A DNA stretch of 64,000 bases from Bradyrhizobium manausense (GTDB lineage Bacteria; Pseudomonadota; Alphaproteobacteria; Rhizobiales; Xanthobacteraceae): NCBI RefSeq assembly GCF_018129685.1, contig NZ_JAFCLG010000015.1, forward strand, positions 1-64,000, read 5' to 3'. Below the pieces are notes generated by a model. It saw only the letters and a list, made by a program, of their open reading frames with translations. It did no database searches and was not told the origin of the DNA. Below, in pieces: positions 1 to 11,099 of the stretch; the stretch's first letter is position 1; each line of letters opens with the position of its first letter. A program made the translations under genes and the position numbers.

Positions 1-200
1 GTCATGTCGCCGTAATGCATCAGGAACGGCACGTTACCGAGATGCGGATCCTGGTAGAGATGATCGACGCGCGCGGTGTTGAACGAGGACGAGCGCCGCT
101 TGATGCCGTGCACGACATAGCCGAGCGACAACAGATGCTCGGCGAGATAGGCGCCGTCCTGCCCGGTCACGCCGGTGATGAGAGCAACCCGCTCAGCCAT
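1..200 (-). CDS. gmd: GDP-mannose 4,6-dehydratase, N-terminal part (cut by window edge)
   Basis: Only the first 66 codons are in the window; the gene runs off the left edge. The start is the ATG whose complement is at 198-200. The product begins MAERVALITGVTGQDGAYLA, with the Rossmann NAD(P) motif GVTGQDG at residues 10-16, followed by KRRSSSFNTARVDHLY, both signatures of Gmd. The enzyme converts GDP-mannose to GDP-4-keto-6-deoxymannose, the first step to GDP-fucose or GDP-rhamnose for surface polysaccharides. It is cytoplasmic. It lies downstream of the sugar-transport genes on the same strand but 175 bases away, so co-transcription is not established. Confidence 0.92.
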   Translation of the reverse strand, partial: MAERVALITGVTGQDGAYLAEHLLSLGYVVHGIKRRSSSFNTARVDHLYQDPHLGNVPFLMHYGDM

Positions 201-374
201 GTCAGAAATTGCTCCCGATAGCGTCCATGGGCGCGGCCATCCGGTTGCCCCGCCGTCAAAAAGGCCCCTTCTTTGACATATCGGTCGCTAGGGTCAACCT
301 CACATGCGCGCCCCGGGGTTTCCCGGGACGCGACACGCGAATTGGGTCGTAACACCCAGAAGCTGCGGGGGGCG

Positions 375-1322
375 TTACTGCGACCGGTCCGAGGTCCAGC
401 CCTTGTAATCCCCGATATTGTCGCGGGTCACGAGCTTCGAGGGCAGCAGCTCGACGGTCGAGGCCGGCTTCTGCCCATTGAGAATGCCGACGCCGACCTG
501 CACCGCGCGCCGCGCCATGAAGAACGGGTCCTGCGAGGCCGAGGCCTGGATCTGCGGCGAGCCGGCATCCTTGAGCGAGGCCTCGATGTCTGGCGCGCCG
601 TCGACCGACGTAATGATGATGCCGCTGCGGTTCTGCTGTTTTGCCGCGAGATCGGTGCCGATCGCCTGCGGGTCGTTGATGGCGAAGATGGCGTCGATCT
701 TGGAGAAACGGGTCAGATAGCCCTGCGTGACGGTGAGGCCGCCTTCGCGAGAGCCCTTGGCGTCCTGGTCGCTGGACAACACCTTGATCCCCGCATTCTT
801 GCCCAAGACGTTTTTGCAGCCGGTGACGCGATCGATCACGGCCGAGACCTGCGGCCCATTCTCGATGATGACGTCGCCCTTGCCGCCCAGCTTGTCGACG
901 ATGTACTGGCACGCGATCTCGCCGGCCTGGACGTTGTTGGTGGTCACCGTGGCATCGGCGCCCTCGGCCGCGGTGTCGACCGCGACGACGACGATGCCCG
1001 CCGCCTGCGCCTTCTTGATCGCCGGCCCGATCGCCTTGGGATCGCCCGGGTTGAGCAGGATCAGGTCGACGCCGGCGGCGATGAAATTGTCGATCTGGGT
1101 CACCTGCTTGCCGAGATCATATTCGAAGCCAACGGTGGTGATCTTTACATTGGGATTGGTCTTCTTGGCCTCGAACTCGGCGCCCTTCGACAAGGCGACA
1201 AAGAACGGGTTGCCCATCGAGCCCAGCGAAACGCCGATCGACTTGAGCTCCTTGGCAGAGGACGGTGTGGTGGACAGGGCAAGCGCCATCGCTGCGCCGG
1301 CGAGCATGGTGGTCTTCAACAT
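375..1322 (-). CDS. Sugar ABC transporter, periplasmic binding protein (RbsB-like)
   Basis: 315 residues. The start ATG (complement 1320-1322) follows a clear GGGAGG ribosome site. Residues 1-23 form a signal peptide ending near TPSSAKE. The mature part opens with IGVSLGSMGNPFFVALSKG and contains DLILLNPGDPKAIGPAIKKA and AIFAINDPQAIGTDLAAKQ, typical of the periplasmic-binding-protein-like I family that binds ribose, xylose or related sugars. It is the last gene of a minus-strand group after the permease (78-base gap) and ATPase. The sugar is not readable from sequence; the neighbouring xylulokinase points to a pentose or pentitol. Confidence 0.9.
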   Translation of the reverse strand: MLKTTMLAGAAMALALSTTPSSAKELKSIGVSLGSMGNPFFVALSKGAEFEAKKTNPNVKITTVGFEYDLGKQVTQIDNFIAAGVDLILLNPGDPKAIGPAIKKAQAAGIVVVAVDTAAEGADATVTTNNVQAGEIACQYIVDKLGGKGDVIIENGPQVSAVIDRVTGCKNVLGKNAGIKVLSSDQDAKGSREGGLTVTQGYLTRFSKIDAIFAINDPQAIGTDLAAKQQNRSGIIITSVDGAPDIEASLKDAGSPQIQASASQDPFFMARRAVQVGVGILNGQKPASTVELLPSKLVTRDNIGDYKGWTSDRSQ

Positions 1323-1399
1323 TGTCTTCCTCCCTGGTCTGTCTTCATCCCCGGGCACGGCAGACCAGTTGCCGCAACCGAATTTTGAACCGCGCAATC

Positions 1400-2440
1400 T
1401 CAAGTTCTGGCCGAGCCTTGCAGCCGATAGCGATCCAGCGCCACGGCGCCGATAATCACCAGGCCCTTGATCACATATTGCCAGATGTCGGAGACGCCAG
1501 TGAGGATCAGGCCGTTCGAGAGCACGGCGATGATCAACGCGCCGACCAGCGTTCCCCAGATCGAACCGATGCCGCCGACAAAGGAGGTGCCGCCGAGGAT
1601 CACCGCGGTGATGGCGTCGAGCTCGTAGCTCTGGCCGAGCTGCAAGCCGTTGGCCGCATAAAGCCGCGCCGCCTGCATTGCGCCGCCGAGGCCCGCCAGC
1701 AATCCCGACACGCCATAGACGAAGATCAGGACGGCCCAGACCTTGATGCCGGCAAGCCGCGCCGCGCTCTCGTTGCCGCCGACCGCATAGATGTGCACGC
1801 CGAGCACGGTTCGCCGCAGCACGAGCCACGACGCCAGAATGACGAGCAGCGCGATCACCGAGAGCCACGGGATCGACGCCACGCCGGGTATCAGCGTCAG
1901 CGAGCCATTGCCGATGAAGGCATAGGGAATCGACGGGTTGAACACCGTGGTGTCGGCGCCGAGCAGCCGCGCCAGACCGCGCACGGCAGTCAGCGAGCCC
2001 AGCGTGACGATAAAGGGCGGCAGGCGCAACAGTGCGATCAGCGCGCCATTGACGACGCCGAAGCCAAGCCCGGTGAGCACCGCAACCGGCAGCCACAGCG
2101 CACTCAGCTCGGACAGTTTGGACATCGTCAGGCCCGCCATTGCGGATGCCGCCAGGATCGAGCCGACCGACAGATCGATGCCGCCGGTGAGAATGACGAA
2201 GGTCATGCCCGCGGCAAGCACGGTGTTGACGGCAGCCTGTTGCAGGACGATGCCGAGATTTTGGCCGGTGAAGAAGCGGCCCTCCGACATATAGTGAAAG
2301 CCGATGCAGAGCAGCAGCAGCACCGGCAGCATGCCGGCCGCGCGGATCATGAGCCTGATGCGTTGGCGCTTCGTCGCCTCGGCAACGGCAGGACTGTTTG
2401 CTGTCGCGGCGTTCGCCTGCGTCGATCCGTTATCAGGCAT
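1400..2440 (-). CDS. Sugar ABC transporter permease (RbsC-like)
   Basis: 346 residues, mostly hydrophobic, with about nine to ten membrane segments. The family signature is seen around GGIDLSVGSILAASAMAG and LGGTSFVGGIGSIWGTLVGA, characteristic of the BPD_transp_2 (ribose/xylose/galactoside) permeases. The first 30 residues are a polar cytoplasmic tail before the first membrane helix. Its start overlaps the end of the ATPase gene by 8 bases, so translation is probably coupled; a CGGAG ribosome site sits 7 bases upstream of the ATG. It forms the membrane channel of the importer encoded with the flanking genes. Confidence 0.92.
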   Translation of the reverse strand: MPDNGSTQANAATANSPAVAEATKRQRIRLMIRAAGMLPVLLLLCIGFHYMSEGRFFTGQNLGIVLQQAAVNTVLAAGMTFVILTGGIDLSVGSILAASAMAGLTMSKLSELSALWLPVAVLTGLGFGVVNGALIALLRLPPFIVTLGSLTAVRGLARLLGADTTVFNPSIPYAFIGNGSLTLIPGVASIPWLSVIALLVILASWLVLRRTVLGVHIYAVGGNESAARLAGIKVWAVLIFVYGVSGLLAGLGGAMQAARLYAANGLQLGQSYELDAITAVILGGTSFVGGIGSIWGTLVGALIIAVLSNGLILTGVSDIWQYVIKGLVIIGAVALDRYRLQGSART

Positions 2441-3956
2441 CGAGATGCTCCGTCCCCGTCGCGAGGGCCATGATGTCTTCCTGGGTCAAAGGTGCCGTCT
2501 CGGTTCGCCTGACCTCGCCTGCGATATGCCCTGACCGCATCACCAGGACGCGGTCGCAGATGCCGATGATTTCAGGCAGATCGGACGAAATGACGAGGAT
2601 CGCGGTGCCGGCCTTGGCGAGATTGTCGATGATCGAATAGATCTCCGACTTGGCGCCGACGTCGACGCCGCGCGTTGGCTCGTCGAGGATCAGCACCTTC
2701 GGCGCAATGGCGAGCAAGCGCGACAACAGCACCTTTTGCTGGTTGCCGCCGGAGAGGCCTCCGGCGGGCACACTGACATTGGCGGCGCGAATGCTGAGTC
2801 CCGCAAACGCCCTGTCGGCGCGCTCGCGCGCCTTGTCGCGATCCAGGAACCAGCCGAGTTTGGCATCGCGCCCGAGCACGGCAAGATTGATATTGTCCAG
2901 GCACGACATGTCGAGGAACAGGCCAAGCGCCTTGCGATCCTCGGTCAGATAGGCAATGCCGGCCGCGAGGGCTTCGCCGGGCGTGCGGATGTCGATCGGC
3001 TGGCCTTCGAGCTCCAGACGGCCCGAAATCTTCGGTGCTGCACCAACGATCAGATGGGCAAGCTCGGTGCGACCGGCGCCGATCAGGCCTGCAAGCCCCA
3101 CCACCTCGCCCGCATGCACGGTGAGCGAGCAGCCCTTGACGCGCCGCCCGTCCGACATGTCGCTGGCCGTGAGAACAGGATGCCCCTTCCCGGCCCCGGG
3201 ATCATGATCCTTTTTATAGAAAGACGACACGTCGCGCCCGACCATCATGCGGACGATGGCATCAGCACGGATATCCTGCTTGTCGAGCGAGCCGACCAGT
3301 CGGCCGTCGCGCAGCACGGTGACGCGGTCGCCGAGTGCATAGACCTCGTCCATGCGATGCGAGATATAGATGATGGCAAGCCCCTCGGCGCGAAGTTGCC
3401 GGATCAGGGTAAACAGCCGCTCGCTCTCGCCGGCGGACAGCGCCGTGGTCGGCTCGTCCATGATCAGGATCTTCGATCGCACGTGCAGCGCACGCGCGAT
3501 CTCGACGAGCTGGCGCTGCCCCATGGACAGATGTGCCACCAATGTCGATGGCAGGAAGTCCGCGCCCAGACGCTGCAGGATCGGGCCGACACCCTCGCGC
3601 ATGGCGCCGCGCGCCAGCAAACCTGAACGCGACATCTCGCGGCCGAGATAAATATTCTCCGCAACGCTCAGATTGGGGGCCAAAGACAGTTCCTGATAGA
3701 TGATCGAGATGCCGGCGGCGCGGCCGCCGAGCGGACCCTCGATCCGCACCGGTTTGCCCTCGATACGGATCTCGCCACCGGGATCGGGCCGGTAGGCGCC
3801 CGACAGGATTTTCATCAGGGTCGATTTGCCGGCGCCGTTCTCACCCATCAAGGCATGAATCTCGCCTGCATAGACCGTCAGGTCAACCGCACACAGCGCC
3901 TTGATGCCGAAGAAGGATTTCGAAACTCCCCGCATCTCGAGGATCGGCTCATTCAT
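2433..3956 (-). CDS. Sugar ABC transporter ATP-binding protein, two-domain (RbsA-like)
   Basis: 507 residues, made of two ABC ATPase domains as in RbsA/XylG/MglA. Domain 1 has Walker A GENGAGKST near residue 38, signature LSMGQRQLVEIARAL and Walker B ILIMDEPT. Domain 2 has the degenerate Walker A GLIGAGRTE usual for this family, LSGGNQQKVLLSRLL and VLILDEPTRGVDVG. A GGGAGG ribosome site precedes the ATG. It energises import of the sugar through the permease downstream. The gap to the xylulokinase gene upstream is about 126 bases, so one transcript for all four genes is likely but there is room for a separate promoter. Confidence 0.95.
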   Translation of the reverse strand: MNEPILEMRGVSKSFFGIKALCAVDLTVYAGEIHALMGENGAGKSTLMKILSGAYRPDPGGEIRIEGKPVRIEGPLGGRAAGISIIYQELSLAPNLSVAENIYLGREMSRSGLLARGAMREGVGPILQRLGADFLPSTLVAHLSMGQRQLVEIARALHVRSKILIMDEPTTALSAGESERLFTLIRQLRAEGLAIIYISHRMDEVYALGDRVTVLRDGRLVGSLDKQDIRADAIVRMMVGRDVSSFYKKDHDPGAGKGHPVLTASDMSDGRRVKGCSLTVHAGEVVGLAGLIGAGRTELAHLIVGAAPKISGRLELEGQPIDIRTPGEALAAGIAYLTEDRKALGLFLDMSCLDNINLAVLGRDAKLGWFLDRDKARERADRAFAGLSIRAANVSVPAGGLSGGNQQKVLLSRLLAIAPKVLILDEPTRGVDVGAKSEIYSIIDNLAKAGTAILVISSDLPEIIGICDRVLVMRSGHIAGEVRRTETAPLTQEDIMALATGTEHLDA

Positions 3957-4082
3957 CGTGCCTCCCGGCGCACAACGCGTTTGCTGTCCGCGTCTCGTTT
4001 GTTCAGCGCGGTTCGCCCATTAAACAAAACGCCGCAGCGCAGGGCAACAGCGAACAGGCAGAAATGCGGACGCAATGCGCTG

Positions 4083-5528
4083 CTAGTGGCGCCGCCGATA
4101 CAGTTCGCGCCAAGCGGGAAGCCGCTCGGCATAGGATTCGACCAGCGTGCGATCCGGCTCGAATGTCTCGACGCGTTGCGGTGGCGTGCAGACGGTTGCG
4201 ATTGCCTCGCCGGTGACAGCTAGCCGCCCCAATCTCGCCGCACCGAACGCGGCTCCCGTCTCTCCATCGGCAAAGCGATGGATCGGAACATCGAGAACGT
4301 TTGACAGCACCGATAGCCAGAACCGGGATCGCGAACCGCCGCCGATCACATCGGCGTCCGTCACCGCGATGCCGGCATCGCCAAGCGCGTCCCGGCAATC
4401 GGCGAGCGCGAAAGCAACGCCTTCGAGCACGGCCTGCACGATCGCGGTGCGGTCGGTGCCGTGACTGAGGCCCTCGAGCATGCCGCGTACAATTGGATCG
4501 TCGTGCGGCGTTCGCTCGCCCGCAAGATAAGGCAAGAAGCTCACGGGCGAGGGCGCCTGTGGGCGCGGCCCCAGCGGCGCAAGCAGCTCGGCCTCGGCGA
4601 CGCCGAACAGGCGCGCGGCCCAGGACAGACAAGAGGCCGCCGAGAGGATCGCGCCGGCCTGAATCCACATTCCGGGGATGGCGTGGCAGAAGGTGTGCAC
4701 CACGCGGTCCGGATTGGCGGCGATATGGTCGGTCGGCGTCAGCAGGGCGCCTGAGGTTCCCAGCGAGATGAACGCGGCTCCGGGTTTGATCGCACCGATG
4801 CCGACGGCGCCCGCGGGATTGTCGCCGGCGCCGCCCGCGATCATCGGGCGCCTCGCCATGCCCCAGCGTTGCGCAAGCTCGCCGCGCAATGCTGCCGCGG
4901 GCGCGCATCCCTCGACCAGACGCGGCATCTGCGCCCGCGACAGGCCCGTCGCGGCCAATGCGGCATCCGACCAGTCCCGGCGCGCCGCGTCGAGCCACAG
5001 GGATCCCGATGCATCGGAGACGTCTTCGATCGCCTCGCCACAAAGCACCAGGCGCAGATAGGCCTTGGGCAGCAGGACGCGTTTGGTTGCCGCGAAGATC
5101 TCGGGCTCGTGCGTCGCAATCCAGAGCAGCTTTGGCGCCGCAAAGCCCGGCATCGCTTTGTTGCCCGTGATCGCACGCAAGGCCGGCCAGCGTTGCTCCA
5201 GGATGCGGCACTCCGCGGCGGAACGTCCGTCGTTCCAGAGGATGCAGGGCCGCAACGGCTTGTCATTCGCATCGAGCAGCGTGGGGCCGTGCATCTGCCC
5301 GGAGAGTCCGATGCCTTCGACCGCGGCCAGCTGTTGTCCATGCGAGGCCTTCAAGGCGTCCAACGTGGCAAAGGTCGCCTCGATCCACTGCGCAGGATCC
5401 TGCTCGTAAAACCCTTGATGCGGCGAGGCGATCGTCAGCGCCCGGCTCTCGCTCGCAATCACGCGCTGGGCGCCGTCGACCAGAACGGTCTTGACGGCCG
5501 AGGTGCCGAGATCGATGCCGAGATACAT
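4083..5528 (-). CDS. xylB: Xylulokinase (FGGY sugar kinase)
   Basis: 481 residues from the ATG at 5528, giving MYLGIDLGTSAVKTVLVDG, the phosphate-1 motif with which XylB proteins usually begin, and a length close to E. coli XylB (484). Two further in-frame ATGs upstream (5555, 5576) have no better ribosome site. Other family marks: GLSGQMHGPTLLD around residue 75, WNDGRS, GGAGDNPAGAVGIG, and GGGSRSRFWLSVLSNVLDVPI near the C terminus. It phosphorylates D-xylulose (or a related ketopentose) with ATP. It is the first gene of the minus-strand transport group, diverging from gcd. No pentose isomerase or pentitol dehydrogenase is nearby, so the exact substrate stays open. Confidence 0.88.
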   Translation of the reverse strand: MYLGIDLGTSAVKTVLVDGAQRVIASESRALTIASPHQGFYEQDPAQWIEATFATLDALKASHGQQLAAVEGIGLSGQMHGPTLLDANDKPLRPCILWNDGRSAAECRILEQRWPALRAITGNKAMPGFAAPKLLWIATHEPEIFAATKRVLLPKAYLRLVLCGEAIEDVSDASGSLWLDAARRDWSDAALAATGLSRAQMPRLVEGCAPAAALRGELAQRWGMARRPMIAGGAGDNPAGAVGIGAIKPGAAFISLGTSGALLTPTDHIAANPDRVVHTFCHAIPGMWIQAGAILSAASCLSWAARLFGVAEAELLAPLGPRPQAPSPVSFLPYLAGERTPHDDPIVRGMLEGLSHGTDRTAIVQAVLEGVAFALADCRDALGDAGIAVTDADVIGGGSRSRFWLSVLSNVLDVPIHRFADGETGAAFGAARLGRLAVTGEAIATVCTPPQRVETFEPDRTLVESYAERLPAWRELYRRRH

Positions 5529-5764
5529 GACGGATGTGGTTCCCGAATTGGACATGAGCCGCAACAATGATCCCATTCATTGAGCGCGCAATTCCAGACC
5601 AAGACTTATCACGTCGAATTGCAAGTTTTTGCGGCGGATGTTGCGTGGGCGCAGCAGTTGAAGGTTGCCAGCCGTGGTTGACTGGACCACATTGATCGCA
5701 ACCAAGTGCCGTCTGCTGCGTTTGCAATGGATCGGCTCGATCCCCTTGCCGCGCCGGAGCAGCC

Positions 5765-8140
5765 ATGCAGCGATCCAGGGCCGTCTTCATCACCGGTCTC
5801 GTCTACGCCGTGATTGGCCTGGTGCTCGCGGGCGGCGGCCTTTGGCTCGCCGCGTTGGGTGGATCCATCTTCTATGCCGTTCTCGGTGTCGGCATTGTCG
5901 CGACGGCGGTGTTGCTGCTGCTGCGCCGCCGCTCGGCGCTGTGGCTGTTTGCGATCGTACTGGTCGGCACTCTGGCGTGGGCCATCTCCGAAGTGCAATT
6001 CGACTGGTGGCCGCTCGCATCGCGCGGCGACATCGTCTTCCCCATGGCGCTCTGGCTCCTGACGCCGGTGATCGTTCGCGGTCTGCTGCGAGATCAGCCG
6101 GTATCCTCCCGAGGCGCGACGCTGCCACTCTGGATCGGCGTAGCCGCTACTTCCATTGCGCTCATCATCGCGCTGCTGTCCAGCTATCACGACGTCAACG
6201 GCACGATTTCCGAGCAGGCGTCGACGGTCCCGCAAAGCGAAGGCGATCCTCAGCCGGATGGCGACTGGCGCGCCTATGGGCGCACGCAATTCGGACAGCG
6301 TTATTCGCCGCTGAAGCAGATCACGCCCGACAATGTGGGAAGGCTCGCGGTCGCCTGGACATTCCGCACCGGCGACGTGCCAACGCCGGAGGATTCCGGC
6401 GAGACGACCTTCGAGGTGACGCCGATCAAGGTGCGCGACACGCTCTATCTCTGCTCACAGCACCAGGTGCTGTTTGCGCTGGACGCCCAAACCGGCAAGG
6501 AACGCTGGCGCTACGATCCCAAGCTCGTGTTCAACAAGACGTTCCAGCATATGACCTGCCGCGGGGTCTCCTATCACGAGACCGCGGCGGGTGCCGTCGA
6601 CAGCAGCGGCGGTCCCGCGCCAGCCGAATGTCCCCGGCGGATCTTCCTGCCCGTCAATGACGGGCGCATGATCGCCCTCGATGCCGACAGCGGCAAGCTG
6701 TGCGAGGGCTTTGGCGATCACGGCAGCCTCGACCTCCAGCAAGGCATGGGAAACAAGACGGCGGGCTTCTTCGAGCCGACGTCGCCGCCTGTCGTCAGCG
6801 ACAGGATCCTGGTCGTCGCCGCCGCGGTGATCGACAATTATGGGGTCGATGTGCCCTCGGGCGTGATCCGCGGTTTCGACGTCTACAGCGGCAAGCTGGT
6901 CTGGGCCTGGGACTCCGGTGCGGCGGATGAAAACGAACTGCCCTCGCCGACGCGTCACTACACCAACGGTTCGCCGAATTCGTGGATCACAGCCTCGTTC
7001 GATCCGAAATTGAACCTCGTGTACATCCCCACCGGCAACAACGGGCCCGACATTTGGGGCGGCAATCGCAATGCGCTGGTCGAGCGCTATTCCAGCTCGA
7101 TCGTCGCGCTGGACGTCAACACTGGCAAGCGCGCCTGGTCGTACCAGACGGTGCATCACGATCTCTGGGACATGGACGTTCCCTCGCAGCCGAGCCTGGT
7201 CGATGTGACCACGGCCAAGGGCGTCGTTCCCGCGATCGTCCAGCCAACCAAGGTTGGCAACATTTTCGTGCTCGATCGGAGGACCGGCGAGCCGATCGTG
7301 CCGGCGCCGGAACGCGCCGTGCCGCAAGGCGCCGCGCCCGGCGACCGCACCGCGCCGACGCAGCCGTTCTCCGAGCTGACGTTCCGCCCCGAGGCGAAAC
7401 TGACCGGCGCTGACATGTGGGGCGGCACGATCTTCGATCAGCTGCTGTGCCGGATCATGTTCCACCGCCTGCGTTACGACGGCACGTTCACCCCGCCGTC
7501 GCTGCAAGGCACGCTCGTCTTCCCCGGCAATCTCGGCATGTTCGAATGGGGCGGCATCGCTGTCGATCCGGTGAGACAGATCGCCATTGCCAACCCGATG
7601 TCGTTGCCGTTCGCCTCAAGGCTCATTCCGCGCGGCCCGCAAAATCCGCCCGCGCCGACCGCCGAGAAGCCTGTCGGCAGCGAGGTCGGGACGCAACCGA
7701 TGTATGGCACGCCATTCGGGGTGGAGATCTGGAGCTTCCTGTCGCCGCTCTCCGTGCCGTGCTACCGGCCGCCATGGGGCGCGATGGCTGCGATCGACCT
7801 GAAGACGATGAAGATCGTCTGGCAGCATCCGAACGGCACGATCCGGGACACCACGCCGCTGCCGCTGCCCTTCAAGATGGGCGTGCCGATGCTGGGCGGA
7901 CCGATCACGACCGCAGGCGGTGTCGCATTCTACACCGGCACCTACGAGTACACGATCCGGGCCTACGACGTGCGCGACGGCAAGGTGCTCTGGCAAGACC
8001 GCCTGCCGGCCGGCGCCCAGTCGACACCGATGAGCTACGAGGCCGGCGGCAAGCAATACGTCGTCACCGCGGCCGGCGGTCACGGCTCGTTCGGCACCAA
8101 GCGCGGCGATTATGTCATCGCCTACGCGCTGAAGGATTGA
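5765..8140 (+). CDS. gcd: Membrane-bound PQQ-dependent glucose dehydrogenase
   Basis: 791 residues. The N-terminal 145 residues contain five hydrophobic segments that anchor the protein in the inner membrane, as in Gcd. The rest is an eight-bladed PQQ quinoprotein propeller: DWRAYGRTQFGQRYSPLKQI opens the domain, and PTGNNGPDIWGG, VHHDLWDMDVPSQP and GGPITTAGGVAFYTG are typical blades. In this family it oxidises periplasmic glucose (or quinate/shikimate in sister enzymes) and passes electrons to ubiquinone. No pqq biosynthesis genes are in the window. It is transcribed away from xylB; the 236-base divergent gap holds both promoters. Confidence 0.93.
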   Translation: MQRSRAVFITGLVYAVIGLVLAGGGLWLAALGGSIFYAVLGVGIVATAVLLLLRRRSALWLFAIVLVGTLAWAISEVQFDWWPLASRGDIVFPMALWLLTPVIVRGLLRDQPVSSRGATLPLWIGVAATSIALIIALLSSYHDVNGTISEQASTVPQSEGDPQPDGDWRAYGRTQFGQRYSPLKQITPDNVGRLAVAWTFRTGDVPTPEDSGETTFEVTPIKVRDTLYLCSQHQVLFALDAQTGKERWRYDPKLVFNKTFQHMTCRGVSYHETAAGAVDSSGGPAPAECPRRIFLPVNDGRMIALDADSGKLCEGFGDHGSLDLQQGMGNKTAGFFEPTSPPVVSDRILVVAAAVIDNYGVDVPSGVIRGFDVYSGKLVWAWDSGAADENELPSPTRHYTNGSPNSWITASFDPKLNLVYIPTGNNGPDIWGGNRNALVERYSSSIVALDVNTGKRAWSYQTVHHDLWDMDVPSQPSLVDVTTAKGVVPAIVQPTKVGNIFVLDRRTGEPIVPAPERAVPQGAAPGDRTAPTQPFSELTFRPEAKLTGADMWGGTIFDQLLCRIMFHRLRYDGTFTPPSLQGTLVFPGNLGMFEWGGIAVDPVRQIAIANPMSLPFASRLIPRGPQNPPAPTAEKPVGSEVGTQPMYGTPFGVEIWSFLSPLSVPCYRPPWGAMAAIDLKTMKIVWQHPNGTIRDTTPLPLPFKMGVPMLGGPITTAGGVAFYTGTYEYTIRAYDVRDGKVLWQDRLPAGAQSTPMSYEAGGKQYVVTAAGGHGSFGTKRGDYVIAYALKD

Positions 8141-8219
8141 ACCGGGCTCGTTCGGCCCGGGCTGCTTCGCTACGCCCGATTCCGGCCACCGAGACCTTGC
8201 GCGCGCGGTGCGCGGCGGC

Positions 8220-8247
8220 TTGACAACTTTTCCGGCGCGAATATTTT
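8220..8247 (+). promoter_or_regulatory. Candidate sigma-70-type promoter before the micro-protein pair
   Basis: TTGACA at 8220-8225 and TATTTT at 8242-8247 with a 16-base spacer, in an AT-richer patch after gcd. It lies about 65 bases before the start of the 74-residue gene. Read by eye only. Confidence 0.4.
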
Positions 8248-8313
8248 CGGCGTGGAAAGTGATTCCGTATATCAGAATTAAAGGACAGTGGACGACCGTC
8301 AGGAGTGACGACG

Positions 8314-8538
8314 ATGATTGATGATGACTTGGCGCGCTTGCGCGCGCATCGCGACAACATTCACCGTTACCGCCGCCTGCTTTGCACGCAGTTGTCTGAG
8401 CTGGAACGCCAGTTTGTCCAAAAGCGCCTCGCCGAAGAGGAATCCGCTTTCGAGGCCTCGGCCGCCCCGGCTCTTCCAGTCGGCCTCTTTTCAGTTAAAT
8501 CCCAGACTGCGAACGTTAACACGGGGGCTCGCCCATGA
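8314..8538 (+). CDS. Conserved short protein, first of a coupled pair upstream of groES
   Basis: 74 residues. The ATG at 8314 is chosen over a GTG at 8305 because an AGGAG site at 8301-8305 sits 8 bases before it. The sequence (MIDDDLARLRAHRDNIHRYR...) is charged and predicted helical over residues 1-45 (RRLLCTQLSELERQFVQKRL), with a less ordered tail. No signal peptide or membrane segment is seen. Its stop overlaps the next start in an ATGA arrangement, so the two are translationally coupled. The partner protein has the same I-x-x-Y-R-x-L helix feel, so the two may be related. I do not recognise a named function; the context suggests stress physiology. Confidence 0.65.
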   Translation: MIDDDLARLRAHRDNIHRYRRLLCTQLSELERQFVQKRLAEEESAFEASAAPALPVGLFSVKSQTANVNTGARP

Positions 8539-8714
8539 GCAGCGTTCGAGAGGCGCTGATACGCTGCAGCGAAAAGGTGATCGGCCACTACCGGTTTCTT
8601 TACACGAGCGCGAAATCCGATCACGAACGCGACCTTTACCGTACGCGAATGGAGCGTGAGCAGCGGCTGCTTGACGATCTCCGAAGCGGATTGGGGGATC
8701 GTCGGGCGGCCTGA
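8535..8714 (+). CDS. Conserved short protein, second of the coupled pair
   Basis: 59 residues, beginning MSSVREALIRCSEKVIGHYR and ending in LRSGLGDRRAA. Its ATG overlaps the stop of the upstream 74-residue gene (ATGA). It is rich in Arg and Glu and reads as one long amphipathic helix (HERDLYRTRMEREQRLLDDL). A Cys is at residue 11. No membrane segment. It lies 302 bases before groES. The function is unknown; the overlap supports that it is a real translated gene rather than a chance frame. Confidence 0.55.
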   Translation: MSSVREALIRCSEKVIGHYRFLYTSAKSDHERDLYRTRMEREQRLLDDLRSGLGDRRAA

Positions 8715-8916
8715 AAGGCACGCCTTCGAATTCGCCCAGCGTCTTGCAACAGAGTTTGACCATCCCGGTCGTCGGGTCGTGACGACCGACATTGTCACTC
8801 GCTTGAAGGGTCTCGGCCATCCTCCCGGCCGGGGCCCTTTTTCGCAGATCAAACCCGACCGTCTGCAGACGCCCACTATCGAGCATCAAGCCGAAGACAT
8901 TTTTTTGAACAGACCT

Positions 8917-8944
8917 CTTGAACGGAAAAATTCGCGCTCCAAGT
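8917..8944 (+). promoter_or_regulatory. Candidate heat-shock (RpoH) promoter of groESL
   Basis: CTTGAA at 8917-8922 inside CCTCTTGAA, then a 16-base spacer and CCAAGT. The same nine bases CCTCTTGAA with the same 16-base spacer before CTAAAT occur ahead of the small heat-shock gene at 11909. CTTGAA is the -35 core of alphaproteobacterial RpoH promoters. The rest of 8715-9016 holds no gene that I can support. Confidence 0.5.
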
Positions 8945-9016
8945 TCGTTTTCCGCCTGGGGGCCGGTTCCGGACCCGGGTTTTGGACATCGCTGAACCTA
9001 ATCAAGGAGGATGTGC

Positions 9017-9331
9017 ATGCATTTCCGACCACTGCACGACCGTGTGCTCGTGCGCCGTCTCGATGCCGAGCAAAAGACCGCTGGCGGCATCATCATTCCC
9101 GACACAGCCAAGGAGAAGCCGCAGCAGGGCGAGATCATCGCGGCTGGTCCCGGCGGGCGCAACGAGCAGGGACAGCTCGTGGCTCTCGACGTCAAGCCGG
9201 GAGATCGCGTGCTGTTTGCGAAATGGTCGGGCACCGAGGTCAAGATCGATGGAGAAGAACTCCTGATCATGAAGGAGAGCGACCTTTTGGGCGTCATCGA
9301 AAAGACCGGCGCGCTGAAGAAGGCCGCTTGA
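9017..9331 (+). CDS. groES: Co-chaperonin GroES
   Basis: 104 residues. The ATG at 9017 is preferred to the in-frame ATG at 9011, because AAGGAGG at 9004-9010 is 6 bases before 9017 and directly abuts 9011. The product MHFRPLHDRVLVRRLDAEQK has the mobile loop EQKTAGGIIIPDTAKEKPQ and the roof region GPGGRNEQGQLVALDVKPGD. It forms the seven-fold lid of the chaperonin. groEL follows after 36 bases. Bradyrhizobia carry several groESL copies that are regulated differently (established knowledge); this copy looks like a heat-shock one from its promoter. Confidence 0.97.
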   Translation: MHFRPLHDRVLVRRLDAEQKTAGGIIIPDTAKEKPQQGEIIAAGPGGRNEQGQLVALDVKPGDRVLFAKWSGTEVKIDGEELLIMKESDLLGVIEKTGALKKAA

Positions 9332-9367
9332 GGCTGACAGTCATTGAACGGAAAGGAGTGATTCAAC

Positions 9368-10987
<1,620 letters not shown>

Positions 10988-10995
10988 CGCGTATC

Positions 10996-11020
10996 GGGCC
11001 CGGCCGATCCGGCCGGGCCC
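10996..11020 (+). terminator. GC-rich hairpin after groEL
   Basis: GGGCCCGGCC and its inverted copy GGCCGGGCCC around a short loop, 9 bases after the groEL stop. There is only a short pyrimidine run after it, so it may be an attenuating rather than a full terminator. Confidence 0.6.
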
Positions 11021-11099
11021 ACCTTTCGATCAAGCCGGAAAGGACGATTGGACTTCGCGACCATCACCTGGATCTGTTTTCGAACGGTAGGAGCATGAA